Shown piece by piece: positions 1 through 8,352 of a stretch of DNA of 64,000 bases. The translations under genes were made by a program, and so were the position numbers. Source of the DNA: Kappaphycus alvarezii. Taxonomy: Eukaryota > Rhodophyta > Florideophyceae > Gigartinales > Solieriaceae. Where the stretch lies: positions 1,054,001-1,118,000 of the forward strand of contig NADL03000492.1 in assembly GCA_002205965.3 (NCBI GenBank), read 5' to 3'. Position 1 is the stretch's first letter. The number at the start of each line of letters is the position of its first letter. The notes beneath the pieces are model-generated. The model saw nothing but the letters and a program-made list of their open reading frames with translations. It did not search any database and had not been told where the DNA came from.

Positions 1-160
1 AGTAAAAAGTGCCTCTCCTCATTCCTGGCACAGAGCTCCGGCCTGCGGACATCATGGTTCAACCTCCCGCCGATCCGAGCAACGAAGAGACACGGCCTAT
101 CGCGTGTGTCATCACCGTCGTCTCCCCGTTCAAAGCCGCCGTCCGCACCAAGGCCACCTC
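1..160 (+). pseudogene. C-terminal fragment of an RT-type element protein, cut by copia LTR
   Basis: The open frame from the window edge reads PLLIPGTELRPADIMVQPP and then VITVVSPFKAAVR. It matches, motif for motif, the two longer copies at 60062-60791 and 63372-64000 (LPGxxxRPADI, then a hydrophobic strand ending in SPF). In those copies a CxxC...GDHA..C segment lies upstream. From memory of the family, this arrangement is the C-terminus of reverse-transcriptase-bearing element proteins in many protists and invertebrates, probably a zinc-binding plus endonuclease-like region. The fragment ends exactly where the copia LTR begins at 161. Its continuation is not present beyond the other LTR at 5456, so this is not a simple insertion. 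The family name is inference; homology to the other two copies is seen directly. Confidence 0.6.
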
Positions 161-593
161 TGAGAGGGAAACTGCTGTGGAGTCCGCGAACGACTAAGTC
201 GATTCGTATCAGCGGTACTTGCGCAACGGCAGTGCTTGCCGAATTAGAGTTGTCAGTCACAGAGGTCTTGACCAAATGGTCTAGAGGCCCGACTCGACAC
301 AAGTCACGGGAAAGAGCAAAAGCCAACTGCAGATGGCTTTTCTCAGCCACGTGTACTCCGTGTATGCACTGGCGCGTCTTCCTCGCGCTCACGACCTTGA
401 CGACGGAAACTCGGGAGAGCACTGGGGTGCTTATCGTCCCCGTCGCTTGCACACTTTACGGGCAGGCACGCGCACGGTATTTATACCCTATAAGATACGT
501 GTACACGTAAATATTTCAGCGCACCGAGCGCCATCGTATCGTGGCAAAGCCACGTATTTTCCTTAGAGTAAATCATGGCTTCGTGGCCTGACA
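161..593 (-). repeat. 3' LTR of the copia element
   Basis: This 433-bp repeat begins TGTCAGG and ends CTCTCA on the element strand, giving TG...CA termini. It matches the 5' LTR at 5023-5455 except for about 16 substitutions. The last residues of the RNase H frame (ECQATKP then stop) run into it. It shares the TATA-like box, the palindrome TACGTGTACACGTA and one copy of the dispersed GCCAACTGCAGATGGC core (322-337). Confidence 0.95.
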
Positions 594-1256
594 CTCCTCC
601 TGGCGTGTGACGTCGACGTGGCGATGAACGCCAATACGGTCACGAAAAGCCGCAAACTTGATCTTGTCTAGTGGCTTAGTAAAACCGTCTGCAGGATTCC
701 TGTTTGACTCGACATCGAATGGATCGATCGTGCCATCGTGTACCTTGCGTCGAACGAAAAAGTAGCGGAGCTCGACATGTTTGGCGCTGGTCATGCTCTT
801 GTCTTCAGCTGCCCATGTCTGAGCTGCGACATTGTCGCTTCCTAGGCGAACTGATTCATTCATAGTAAATCCAAGCTCAGCGAGAATATAGCGAACATAA
901 GTCACTTCTTTCGCGCAGGTAGCAAGAGCAATGAATTCAGCTTCGGCAGTCGACAAGGCGATACTTGTCTGCTTGCAGCTCTTCCATGTGAAGGGACAGC
1001 CATTTACGTACCCAACGTATCCGGTGCGAGACTTACGTTCTTCTTTGTCTCCTGCATGGTCGGAATCACAGTAAAACTCAATGGCCAGTCGAGTTTTGCT
1101 GAGAGGAAAATTGCCATCTGCAGATGGCATTTTCTCCTCCATACGGCGATGGACAATTTCCGAATCCTGAGGTTCCCTTGAGATACGCAAATACACGCTT
1201 GGCCGCTTTGACCTAGAAAGTGTTGGGTCGAGACTGATGCTGTGCCAGAATACCAA
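573..1256 (-). pseudogene. Copia RNase H domain (pol, part 4)
   Basis: The 227-codon frame carries the copia RNase H signature: YCDSDHAGD (first Asp), then STAEAEFIAL (Glu), then LGSDNVAA (Asp), then SAKHVELRYFFVRR and NRNPADGFTKPL. RNase H removes the RNA strand during reverse transcription inside the virus-like particle. The frame ends inside the 3' LTR. Upstream it is out of register with the RT frame (shift near 1170). An inserted EEKMPSADGNF stretch, which contains one copy of the palindrome (1113-1128), lies just before the domain. The catalytic residues look intact, so the fault lies in the joins and not in the domain. Confidence 0.9.
594..603 (-). promoter_or_regulatory. Polypurine tract of the copia element
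   Basis: CCAGGAGGAG lies directly upstream of the 3' LTR on the element strand. A purine run abutting the 3' LTR is the expected plus-strand primer of an LTR retrotransposon. Position and composition are seen; function is inferred from the element type. Confidence 0.7.
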
Positions 1257-2142
1257 CAGCGGTTACAATATCTGGTCTTGTACATTGGACCAAGAATTGC
1301 AGGGCTCCGATCATATTGCGATAACCACAGTTCTCTAGGACAGGGCTATCCTTGTGCTCCTTGATCACATCGTAGATGTTGGCCTGCATCGGAGTTACCG
1401 CAGGATTGATGTCCTTGAGGTTGAAGGTCTCCAAGCATTGGTTGACGTACGATTCTTGAGAGAAGTGCTGTGTATCTCCCTTTTCGTCAATCTTGACCGC
1501 CAAGTACCAGTAAAGTGGTTCTTGGGATCCTTCGAATGTGTTCAGGAATTCTTTGGTGATCTCCTCCAAAGCCTTCGTGGTGCTCGAGAGGAAAATCAGG
1601 TCGTCCACATAGCATAGCGCGATGGCTACCGGAAAGCCAACTGCAGATGGCATTTCTTCCGAGTGAACTTTTTGAAAGACTGATCGGTTGCTTTCGCGCT
1701 GTTTGTACCCAAGTATTTCCAAGGTGTACTTCAGCCTCACGAACCAGCAGAGAGGTGCTTGTCGTAGACCATACAAGGCCTTTTCAAGCTTGTAGTAGTT
1801 GCCAGCCTTAAGTTGACTTGGCAAGTTGTAAGGATGCGTGACATATGTCTCTTTGTCAATGTCGCCGTTAAGGAAAGCCGTCTTGACATCAACGTGAGCC
1901 ACCTTCCAATCCAGTTGCTTTGCGATTGCAAGGAGGAGCAAGACAGTTGAGTAATCTACGACAGGTGCGTATACAGCGTCGCAGTCTTGCCCAAGTCTCT
2001 GCAGATTCCCCCTGCAACTTTTCGAGCTTTGAATCGGACAGGTAGTCCACCTTCGTTCCGTTTGATCTTGAGAACGACATGTGTCGAAAGAATGCGGCGA
2101 GAAGAGTCCTCCTTCGCAACTTGTCTCGAGACTTTCTTCCAC
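1213..2142 (-). pseudogene. Copia reverse transcriptase domain (pol, part 3)
   Basis: The frame reads DCDAVYAPVVDYSTVLLLL, VAHVDVKTAFLNGDI, YGLRQAPLCWF and LCYVDDLIFLSS. These are the standard RVT_2 blocks with the YVDD catalytic motif. The frame stops at a TAG near 1216, but homology continues past it in the same frame (VKAAKRVFAYLKGTSGFG). The stop therefore looks like a Trp to TAG change. A second palindrome-coded insert (EEMPSAVGF, DNA 1636-1651) sits between the palm blocks shortly before YVDD. At its upstream end the frame joins the integrase frame by a shift near 2000, at a run of five G. Confidence 0.92.
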
Positions 2143-3431
2143 GAACCCTTTTCATTGAGGGATTTTAACTCCTCCTTCACAGCCGTGAGCCAGAGTTCTT
2201 TCTCAGGTGGCGTTGCCGCCATGGCTTCTTTGACCGTAGGCATGTCCGTTGTGGTGATCGGTACAGTAATAACCTTAGCAGTCTCGGCGTATGACTTCCG
2301 TTCCTTGTTCCGAAGATTGAAGCGATTCGTGCGCACTTCCGGAATGCCATCTGCAGATGGCATTTCCTCTTCGTCAGAATTGGAAGTTGAATTTTCTGCT
2401 TCCGCGGTAGCGTCAGCATTCCCGTTTTCATCCGATTCTTCGCGAGTTGAAACGGATGGAGCGTCTGAGCCGATATCCACAGAAATCTCTGAAGTGGAAT
2501 CGTTCGACTCTTGCGCAGAGTATTCAGCATCGAATTCTTGTCCTGATTCTGAGCCGAAGTCCGAATTCTCAAGCGCTGGAAACTCATCTTCATGGAAGGT
2601 CTTGTGTAACGAATTGATCAGTTTTCGGTCCATGAGTTTCTCAACCATGTATACCCCGTTGTCGTCACATCCAAGGAAAATGCCTGGAATAGCTCTTGCG
2701 TGCAACTTTGACTTAAGCTCCGGGTCAAGCACAAACGCAGCACATCCGAACACCCGTATATGGCGAAGCGAGTGTTTGTTTCCCGTCAAAGCCTCAAAGG
2801 GCGATCGCTTAAGCGCAGTATTCGGAAGCCTGTTCTTGATATATGCAACGTGGTTGATTGCATACTCCCAGTACGAGCTGGGTAGTCCACATTGCTTCAG
2901 TAGCACACGAGTCGGCTCAACTAGTGTGAGATTCACTCGCTCAGCAAACGGGTTATGCTGAGGAGTGTCGGGTGTGGTGGTAGAGGAATCCGGTACATTG
3001 ACTGGCATGAACTCGCCTCCTCCGTCTGAATGCAGTCGTTCCACCCCCCTTTTGAAATATTTCTTGACATGACTGCAATCCTTGTAAAGCTCAAACGCCT
3101 CAGCTGTATCGCTCTTAGCATTCAGTCCCATGACGTGGACGAACCTTGTGAACTGTTCCATGAATGCCACGAAGTACTTGCGGCCATCCAAACTTGGTGG
3201 ATGTGGCCCGCTAAGGTCGGAGTGCAATATTTCTCCGGCGAAAGTGGTCGGCTTGAATGTGGACGAGAACTTCTTCTTCTTCGCCTTACCCATTTTGCAA
3301 GGCGTACAGAGCTGCAAATTTCCCTTAAGCGGCTTCATGTCATTTGCATGCTTAGCCAGGTTACGCAGCACTTTGAACTTAGTATGAGCGAGGCGATGAT
3401 GCCACAGGCTCAACTCCGTCGAGATTAGCAT
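1956..3431 (-). pseudogene. Copia integrase and linker (pol, part 2)
   Basis: This 491-codon frame starts with the GAG-pre-integrase zinc motif (WHHRLAH...LCTPCKMGK) and continues into the rve core: LHSDLSGPH (Asp 1), RLHSDGGGEF (Asp 2), then TPQHNPFAERVN (Glu). The GKR-like C-terminal block (RVFGCAAFV...GIFLGCDDNG) follows. After the integrase comes an acidic linker containing EEEMPSADGIPEV, encoded by the palindrome at 2346-2361, and then the start of RT (LPVRFKARKVAGG). Integrase inserts the cDNA into host DNA. The frame is intact across the catalytic core but shifted relative to both neighbours. Confidence 0.93.
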
Positions 3432-4245
3432 CGACTTTAGGCTTCTCCTCCATTTCGTACAACCCCGAGTCTTGATTGCGTTTCACAACAGCGTCGATGA
3501 TTTCGGGATCAACTTCAAATTCTGTGAGGTTCAGAACGACCGCTTCCTTCTTGGTGAAGAGGACGATCTTGCCTTGGTCGCATATTAGACCGACTGATAC
3601 CAGGGTATTGTTGCCGTTCTTGAGCTGGAGAGCTTCGAGATCTATTTCTCCAAGCCGGTACGTTCCAGTTCCAGTGCAGTTTGCCGGAGCTCCACATGCG
3701 ATGGTGACCTTGACATCGGATCCTTTCTTGTACGATCCTGGAGCAACTTCATTCTCGAACTTGAAGAACGTGTCCGAAGCTCCTGAGTCAAGTATTCTCA
3801 CATGTGATGCGGCTTCAGCTCGTTGCGCACTCGCAATGAATGCAGTAGAGCTCGAGTCTGAGCGGCTTTCACTGGTTTCTGGAAAAGCCAACTGGAGAGG
3901 GTTTTTCATACTTGGCGGAGATAGCTCATGGCTTTCACTGATTTCGGGAAATGCCATCTGCAGATGGCATTCCGTACTTGGCGAAGAACATTCCTTTTTC
4001 GGCTCTGAATCCACTCTGATGCAACACGAGCCGAATCTGTGTGTCTTCTTGCCACCCTTCTTTTCGCCGTTCTTGGCTCCAGCCGAGTCAGCTGCTGCTG
4101 CTATCTTTTCCCTAGCCTTGCTTGTCAGTCGGCACTTCGGGCTATCCGGGTTGAAGAAACAGTTATCTGCGTTGTGACCCGGAGTCCCGCAGAACGAGCA
4201 TATATTCTTACCCGCTCCGTTTGCTCCCTCCTTTTTCCGGCACTT
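3379..4245 (-). pseudogene. Copia gag zinc knuckle plus aspartic protease (pol, part 1)
   Basis: The frame opens with CSFCGTPGHNADNC, a CCHC knuckle (CX2CX4HX4C) typical of the gag C-terminus. A basic AKNGEKKGGKK tract follows. Then comes a Ser/Pro-rich spacer with a tandem duplication of about 65 bp that carries two palindrome copies (3887-3902 degenerate, 3953-3968 exact). The protease is marked by VRILDSGASDTFF. Here the palindrome is read in a different frame (CHLQMAF) from the pol inserts (PSADG). The frame overlaps the integrase frame by about 50 bp and ends SSPRSY; a one-base change near 3425 would join them. Confidence 0.88.
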
Positions 4246-5018
4246 GGTTCCCCCTTTCCGCTGAACACTCTCTGGTTCCAGACTTCGATCAGATCAGAAG
4301 TCACGGTTTCCCACTTCAGCTTGTCGTCATCCTGATGGTGGAGGGATGCAATGCAGTTTTGCAACTGCGAAGTTCCTTCCAGGCTTCCAAGCAGGATGCC
4401 AATCTTGATTTCACTGGGAAATATTACGTCGGGCTTGATCTCTTCGAATTTGGTGAAGAGTCGATCGAACTCGTCGATGAACTTAGCAAGATCTTCTTTG
4501 CCATTGTGCTTCTTTTTGCAAATGGTCTTCAGAACTGCAAGCCATGAAATGGAGCGCTTCGAAGAATATCGGGCGTCAAGTAGCGCCAGCATCTTCATCG
4601 GATCTCCCTTGTCTGAGCGACAGATCCTGAACGGAGCATCGCCTAGTGAAATCACAATCAGAGTCGTTGCTTTCTTCTTGACGGAATCAGGACATGACAC
4701 AGGATCTTTGAGCTGATCCCAATAGTCCTTCCCGTCCAGAACGATCTCGATTCTGTCACGCCATAAAGAGTAGTCCTCATGGTGGCGTCCCTTGAACTTC
4801 TCGATTCGAACAGTCTCCTCTTTCTCGGAAGACATGTCGGAAGAGGTCTTAGTCGGAGTGTCGTGCAGAACTTTCGACGCTTCGCGTTGAACAGCGAGTT
4901 CGTCCTGTTTCAAAATGCCCTCTGCAGATGGCAATTCTCCAACTAGTGCTCTTGGGGTAGGTTTCTCAGTTTCTTCGGCGGTTACGTCGTGATGCACTTC
5001 AGTGTCCTCTGGGCCCAT
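4125..5018 (-). pseudogene. Copia gag
   Basis: The 297-codon frame begins at an ATG lying inside the primer binding site. It contains the copia gag core: KFKGRHHEDYSLWRDRIEI, then LLDARYSS, then KFIDEFDRLF and ILLGSL. Gag forms the virus-like particle. The frame leaves register near 4247, at a run of five G, so the zinc knuckle falls in the protease frame. One further palindrome copy (4917-4932) encodes ELPSAEG near the N-terminus. A start upstream is not possible without entering the LTR. Confidence 0.88.
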
Positions 5019-5022
5019 AACC
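5009..5022 (-). promoter_or_regulatory. Primer binding site for the anticodon arm of initiator tRNA-Met
   Basis: The element strand reads GGTTATGGGCCCAG immediately after the 5' LTR. Its complement, CTGGGCCCATAACC, is the 5' anticodon stem plus loop of eukaryotic initiator tRNA-Met (known sequence). This is the half-tRNA priming described for Drosophila copia, not 3'-CCA-end priming. The gag ATG (5016-5018) lies inside it. Confidence 0.8.
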
Positions 5023-5455
5023 TGAGAGGGGAACTGCTGTGAAGTCCGCGAACGACTAAGTCGATTCGTATCAGCGGTACTTGCGCAACGGCAGTGCTTG
5101 CCAAAGTAGAGTTGTCAGTCACAGAGGTCTTGACCAAATGGTCTAGAGGACCGACTCGACACAAGTCACGGGAAAAAGCAAAAGCCAACAGCAGATGGCT
5201 TTTCTCAGCCACGTGTACTCCGTGTACGCACTGGCGCGTCTTCTTCGCGCTCACGACTTTGACGAAGGAAACTCGGGAGAGCACTGGGGTGCTTATCGTC
5301 CCCGTCGCTTGCACACTTTACAGGCCGGCACGCGCACGGTATTTATACCCTATTAGATACGTGTACACGTAAATATTTCAGCGCACCGAGCGCCATCGTA
5401 TCGTGGCAAAGCCACGTATTTTCCTTAGGGGAAATCATGGCTTCGTGGCCTGACA
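5023..5455 (-). repeat. 5' LTR of the copia element (also outer end of the left inverted-repeat arm)
   Basis: This 433-bp repeat has TG...CA ends on the element strand and abuts the primer binding site. It shares with the LTR at 18013-18445 bases that differ in the 3' LTR, for example the CCTATTAGATAC and TTTACAGGCCGG variants. It therefore belongs to the duplicated arm. It carries a palindrome core at 5184-5199. Confidence 0.95.
5339..5350 (-). promoter_or_regulatory. TATA-like box in the copia 5' LTR
   Basis: GGTATAAATACC on the element strand is a good TATA box, itself palindromic. Next to it, at 5358-5371, lies a perfect 14-bp palindrome TACGTGTACACGTA, and a CACGTG box lies near 5210. 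The same cluster is present in the other LTR copies. The promoter role is inferred. Confidence 0.5.
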
Positions 5456-5479
5456 GTGGAGAACGGTAGAAAATGTCCT

Positions 5480-5499
5480 TTGATCAATATATTGATCAA
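5480..5499. repeat. 20-bp perfect palindrome next to the LTR
   Basis: TTGATCAATATATTGATCAA equals its own complement. It lies 24 bp from the LTR insertion point, downstream of the transposase pseudogene, and is mirrored in the right arm near 17969-17988. It could be part of the transposon end; that is a guess. Confidence 0.6.
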
Positions 5500-5584
5500 T
5501 TCGGCTGTTTACTAGAAGTTCTCTAAAAGTAAATACAACGCTCCTCGCTTCATATTTCTTCCTTCTCTTTCCCTTCCGTAGACT

Positions 5585-8217
5585 AGTGCCCTGCTTGAAC
5601 GTCGTTTCCGGAACGAGGCTTTCGTTTAGACCGTTCATTGGAAGCGGTCTGCGAGCCTAAATCCTCCTTAGGTGCACCCGTCAACTCAGCTACTGTAGCT
5701 CTAGACCGAGTGACTCGCTTCACTTGCCTCTCAATCTCATCTTCTATATCTCCTCCATCCTTCTCACCTCCCCAATCCCCGTCATTATTGTCTTTTTGCT
5801 GTGACTGAGATCGCCTATCGGCTCCGGAAAAAGCTTACATAATAAACTTACTGCAGCTGCAACAGCACCCGTTTGACGCAAAGATGCACGACTGCTACCT
5901 CCATTATTTGATTTTCGTTGCTCCTCCTCGCTTTTGTAACATTTTCAGGAGTAACGCGTAGTTTCAACTCCTTATGAGCATGTCAAATGTTCCAGCAAGA
6001 TCTTTTGAGACCCCGGTGCACTCTAATACAAAGATTAACACCACATGAAGAACAACAGTAGGATGATCTATGAACTCTTCTTGGAGGTGTGTTTTGTACA
6101 CACAACTCACATTAAAAAGCCTTAAGTTGCTTCAGCTCAATACCTTTACCACCAACCGTAGCAAGACTCCATCAGCTCAATTAAAGAAAAACATTCCCTT
6201 GTTCTTCATTGTGTGTGCAAGACGAACCAATCTTCTTATCTCCACCTTGGGTAGCTTGGAAGACTGCAGATCTTGATCGGTATCCACAGAATCCCCTTGT
6301 GGGGCCGCAGAGCATTCGCCTAAAGCAAGAGTTCCAGAATGACATAAAAGTTCCGTGGCTAGATCCAAGATGAAAGGATTGATCGCTTGGAAGCTGTTCA
6401 GATGATTCGTAAATGTATCAAGAGATCCTTAAGTCTGTCGTGACTCAATAAATCCTCGCTTCTCATACATGCGCCATCCGATAAAGGCATTTATAGCCAC
6501 AGTCTTAATGGTTTGAGAGACCAACTTTTGCTCACATTGAAAATGTGAAGAATGCGATCTCAGACCTGCTCGCATTTCAGTTGCACCATCAACACCACCC
6601 CTAGTCTTAGAGTAGAAGCTTTGAGATCCGTTTCTGAATAACTTGACGGGACTAAAAGTGCCATTTTCTTTCACATGCGTGTTTACGACCTTCCAGAAAG
6701 CCAGCTTTGTACTAATTGTATCCAAATGCTCCTCCTTCACGAATGAAAGTACGCTTATTTCATCCAAATGGGTCCATTCAACTACAACAGACACTGTTAC
6801 CTGCAATGCAGTTCGACAAGATGGAAGAAGGGTTGGTTTTGTGTATCGCAACAATACAATGTGCAAAATACCCGTCTCTGCAGCACAAACGTACAGTCCC
6901 AAGCCGACCTGCAACACCATAAGTTGATGCAGTAGCTGTCTCATGTGTCCCCTTAGAATGTACTTCCGAATCTTTTCATATCTCACGTCACAGGCGATCA
7001 GCTCTGCAGTAGACAAACCAGAAGACTGGTCAAGTGTTGAAGCAGCCATACGAGTTTTGATCTCGACTGTGGATATAATCATTTCATCATCCGCAGGCTG
7101 CAGGGCCCCATCCACCACAAGATTACAGTCCGGAAATGATTCATTTCTCAAAAGAGCAACGCCATCCGGAGAATATGCTAGATAGTTATCCTCTTTGCAG
7201 GCCAGCATGCCAGCTGCAAAAACTTCTCGGACATACTCTTCAGACCTTACTGCACACAATACGGGCTCTTCGCTGACTGTTCCTCACATCATCGCTACGG
7301 TGGATACTTTAGAGCTAAACCAACCACCATAAAACATCTCAAACCATTCCTACAATCCTCTATCGACAGTACCGGATTCTGCATTCTATCCTAAGCTCCT
7401 CCTAATCCCCTCATTAGACAATAACACTTTACCGGCGTTTTTGCCAGTAACTCGAAACTGGCGAAGCACAAACTAGTCCTCACAACGTTGTCCAACTGTC
7501 AATAAATCACACCGACTCTTCAGGCTCGTTTCAACCATTCCTTTCAGCTCATTATATTCATCTGTGGCTCGTCGAGAACGGTGAAAGATAGTGCTGTTGA
7601 GATCAAAACCGGCTTTGGGAACAGCGATCCAAGTGTTAAGGGGGTTTTGGATATTTGGAGGGACTGTATACATGAATCTGAGCACATTGCAAAATGATTT
7701 CGTACCGCTCTCACGGACAGCAACAGCTTTCATCCGATTTTTTCCAACACGACGACCAAGAGAACCGAAAAATTTATTAGCAATGTGTGAGGCTGGGCCA
7801 AGAGCTTATTTGTCATCTATAACAAAATCTTTGCGTCTCTCGTGCTCGTACATCGAAAATCTTGCTGCACTGGATACATAACCAGATGAGTTACTTGGCT
7901 GGGTCTCAACCGAAGGTTGCTGATTACGAGTGTCATTTTGTTCTGTTCCAGTTGAATCCATAACCACATAACCTTTCCTAACATCAGGGCCATCCAATTC
8001 TGCATCAAATTCATCAGCCATGGTAGTCTCGACTTCTTTCTGAACCTCATCCTCCCTACCAGGATCCAAGTACGATGCGGCCGCAAAAGGTTGCGCTCTC
8101 AGAAGACTACCTGAAATAATGAAGAAAGATCCAACCCCAAACTCTGCTAAAAACTTCATGAATATCTCCTTCCCGTATCCTCAATCTGAAGTGACAATGA
8201 AGGTACTAAGAGCTTCT
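5585..8217 (-). pseudogene. piggyBac-like transposase with YqaJ-like insert, left-arm copy (5'-truncated)
   Basis: This is the mirror of 15252-17883. It starts inside the second catalytic motif region (FIVTSD, TGA, GYGK) and lacks the first acidic motif, which lies outside the repeat. The longest open part (6429-7259) keeps in one frame what the right copy splits: a YqaJ-like nuclease segment (NYLAYSPDGVALL then STVEIKTRMA), then VKLFRNGSQSFYSKTRGGVD and AINAFIGWRMYEKRGF. The right copy has lost one base between these. The same stops as in the right arm occur, for example after VIDDK at the end of 7806-8159 and after QRCED at 7473. Decay therefore preceded the duplication. Confidence 0.75.
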
Positions 8218-8331
8218 GAGGCCGCCGAAAGAGAAAAGGAACGAAAGGAACGATGCGAGGCTCTAAAATCATACCAAAAGTTGGAGCTGGCCAAATTAAG
8301 TCTCCTTTTGGAAACGTTTGCGAAGAAGTAG
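8218..8331 (+). pseudogene. 3' end of a Harbinger accessory gene, cut by the inverted-repeat junction
   Basis: The frame reads AAEREKERKERCEALKSYQK and ends ETFAKK, stop. It is a charged helical tail like that of the accessory gene at 10403-11410 (ERARLERREEREAAQKMDLE). It points toward the transposase on the opposite strand, as in the other two Harbinger copies. Its 5' part is gone because the inverted-repeat arm begins at 8217. The assignment rests on position and composition more than on strict alignment. Confidence 0.5.
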
Positions 8332-8352
8332 GGAAGCGTGAAGAATGCTTTT

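Larger units (their letters stand above)
322..5199. repeat. Dispersed palindrome GCCATCTGCAGATGGC, eight copies in the copia element
   Basis: Copies of a 16-bp core lie at 322-337, 1113-1128, 1636-1651, 2346-2361, 3887-3902 (degenerate), 3953-3968, 4917-4932 and 5184-5199, with a ninth in the third LTR at 18269-18284. The exact form GCCATCTGCAGATGGC is a perfect palindrome. Flanks are often GGAAAT on one side and ATTTCC on the other, so the full unit is about 28 bp. Copies occur in both LTRs, gag, the protease spacer, the integrase-RT linker, RT and the RT-RNase H linker, and are read in more than one frame. Confidence 0.85.
161..5455 (-). mobile_element. Complete Ty1/copia LTR retrotransposon, inactivated
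   Basis: Two 433-bp direct repeats bound the element. Between them, on the minus strand in canonical copia order, lie gag (zinc knuckle), protease (DSGAS), integrase (HHCC then DDE), reverse transcriptase (YVDD) and RNase H. A primer binding site follows the 5' LTR and a purine tract precedes the 3' LTR. The polyprotein has frameshifts near 4247, 3425, 2000 and 1170 and an in-frame TAG near 1216, so it is dead as written. The two LTRs differ at about 16 of 433 positions by eye, a moderate age. There is no matching target-site duplication: the flanks are ACCTC at 156-160 and GTGGA at 5456-5460, which suggests recombination after insertion. The LTRs and coding region also carry repeated copies of a short palindrome. 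Confidence 0.95.
5023..8217 (-). repeat. Left arm of a 3.2-kb inverted repeat
   Basis: The arm pairs with 15252-18445 in reverse. Outside the LTR, coordinates sum to 23468 or 23469; the change is caused by one base missing from the right arm near 16818. By eye I found only that indel and a very few substitutions, for example the base behind a D/E change near 15475. The inner boundary is AGAAGCTCTTAG at 15252 and its complement ending at 8217. The outer boundary lies inside the last 10-25 bp of the LTR. Confidence 0.93.

Noticed and set aside
1987..2961. 324-codon open frame on the plus strand
   Set aside because: It is the antisense of the copia integrase and linker, with no motif of its own.
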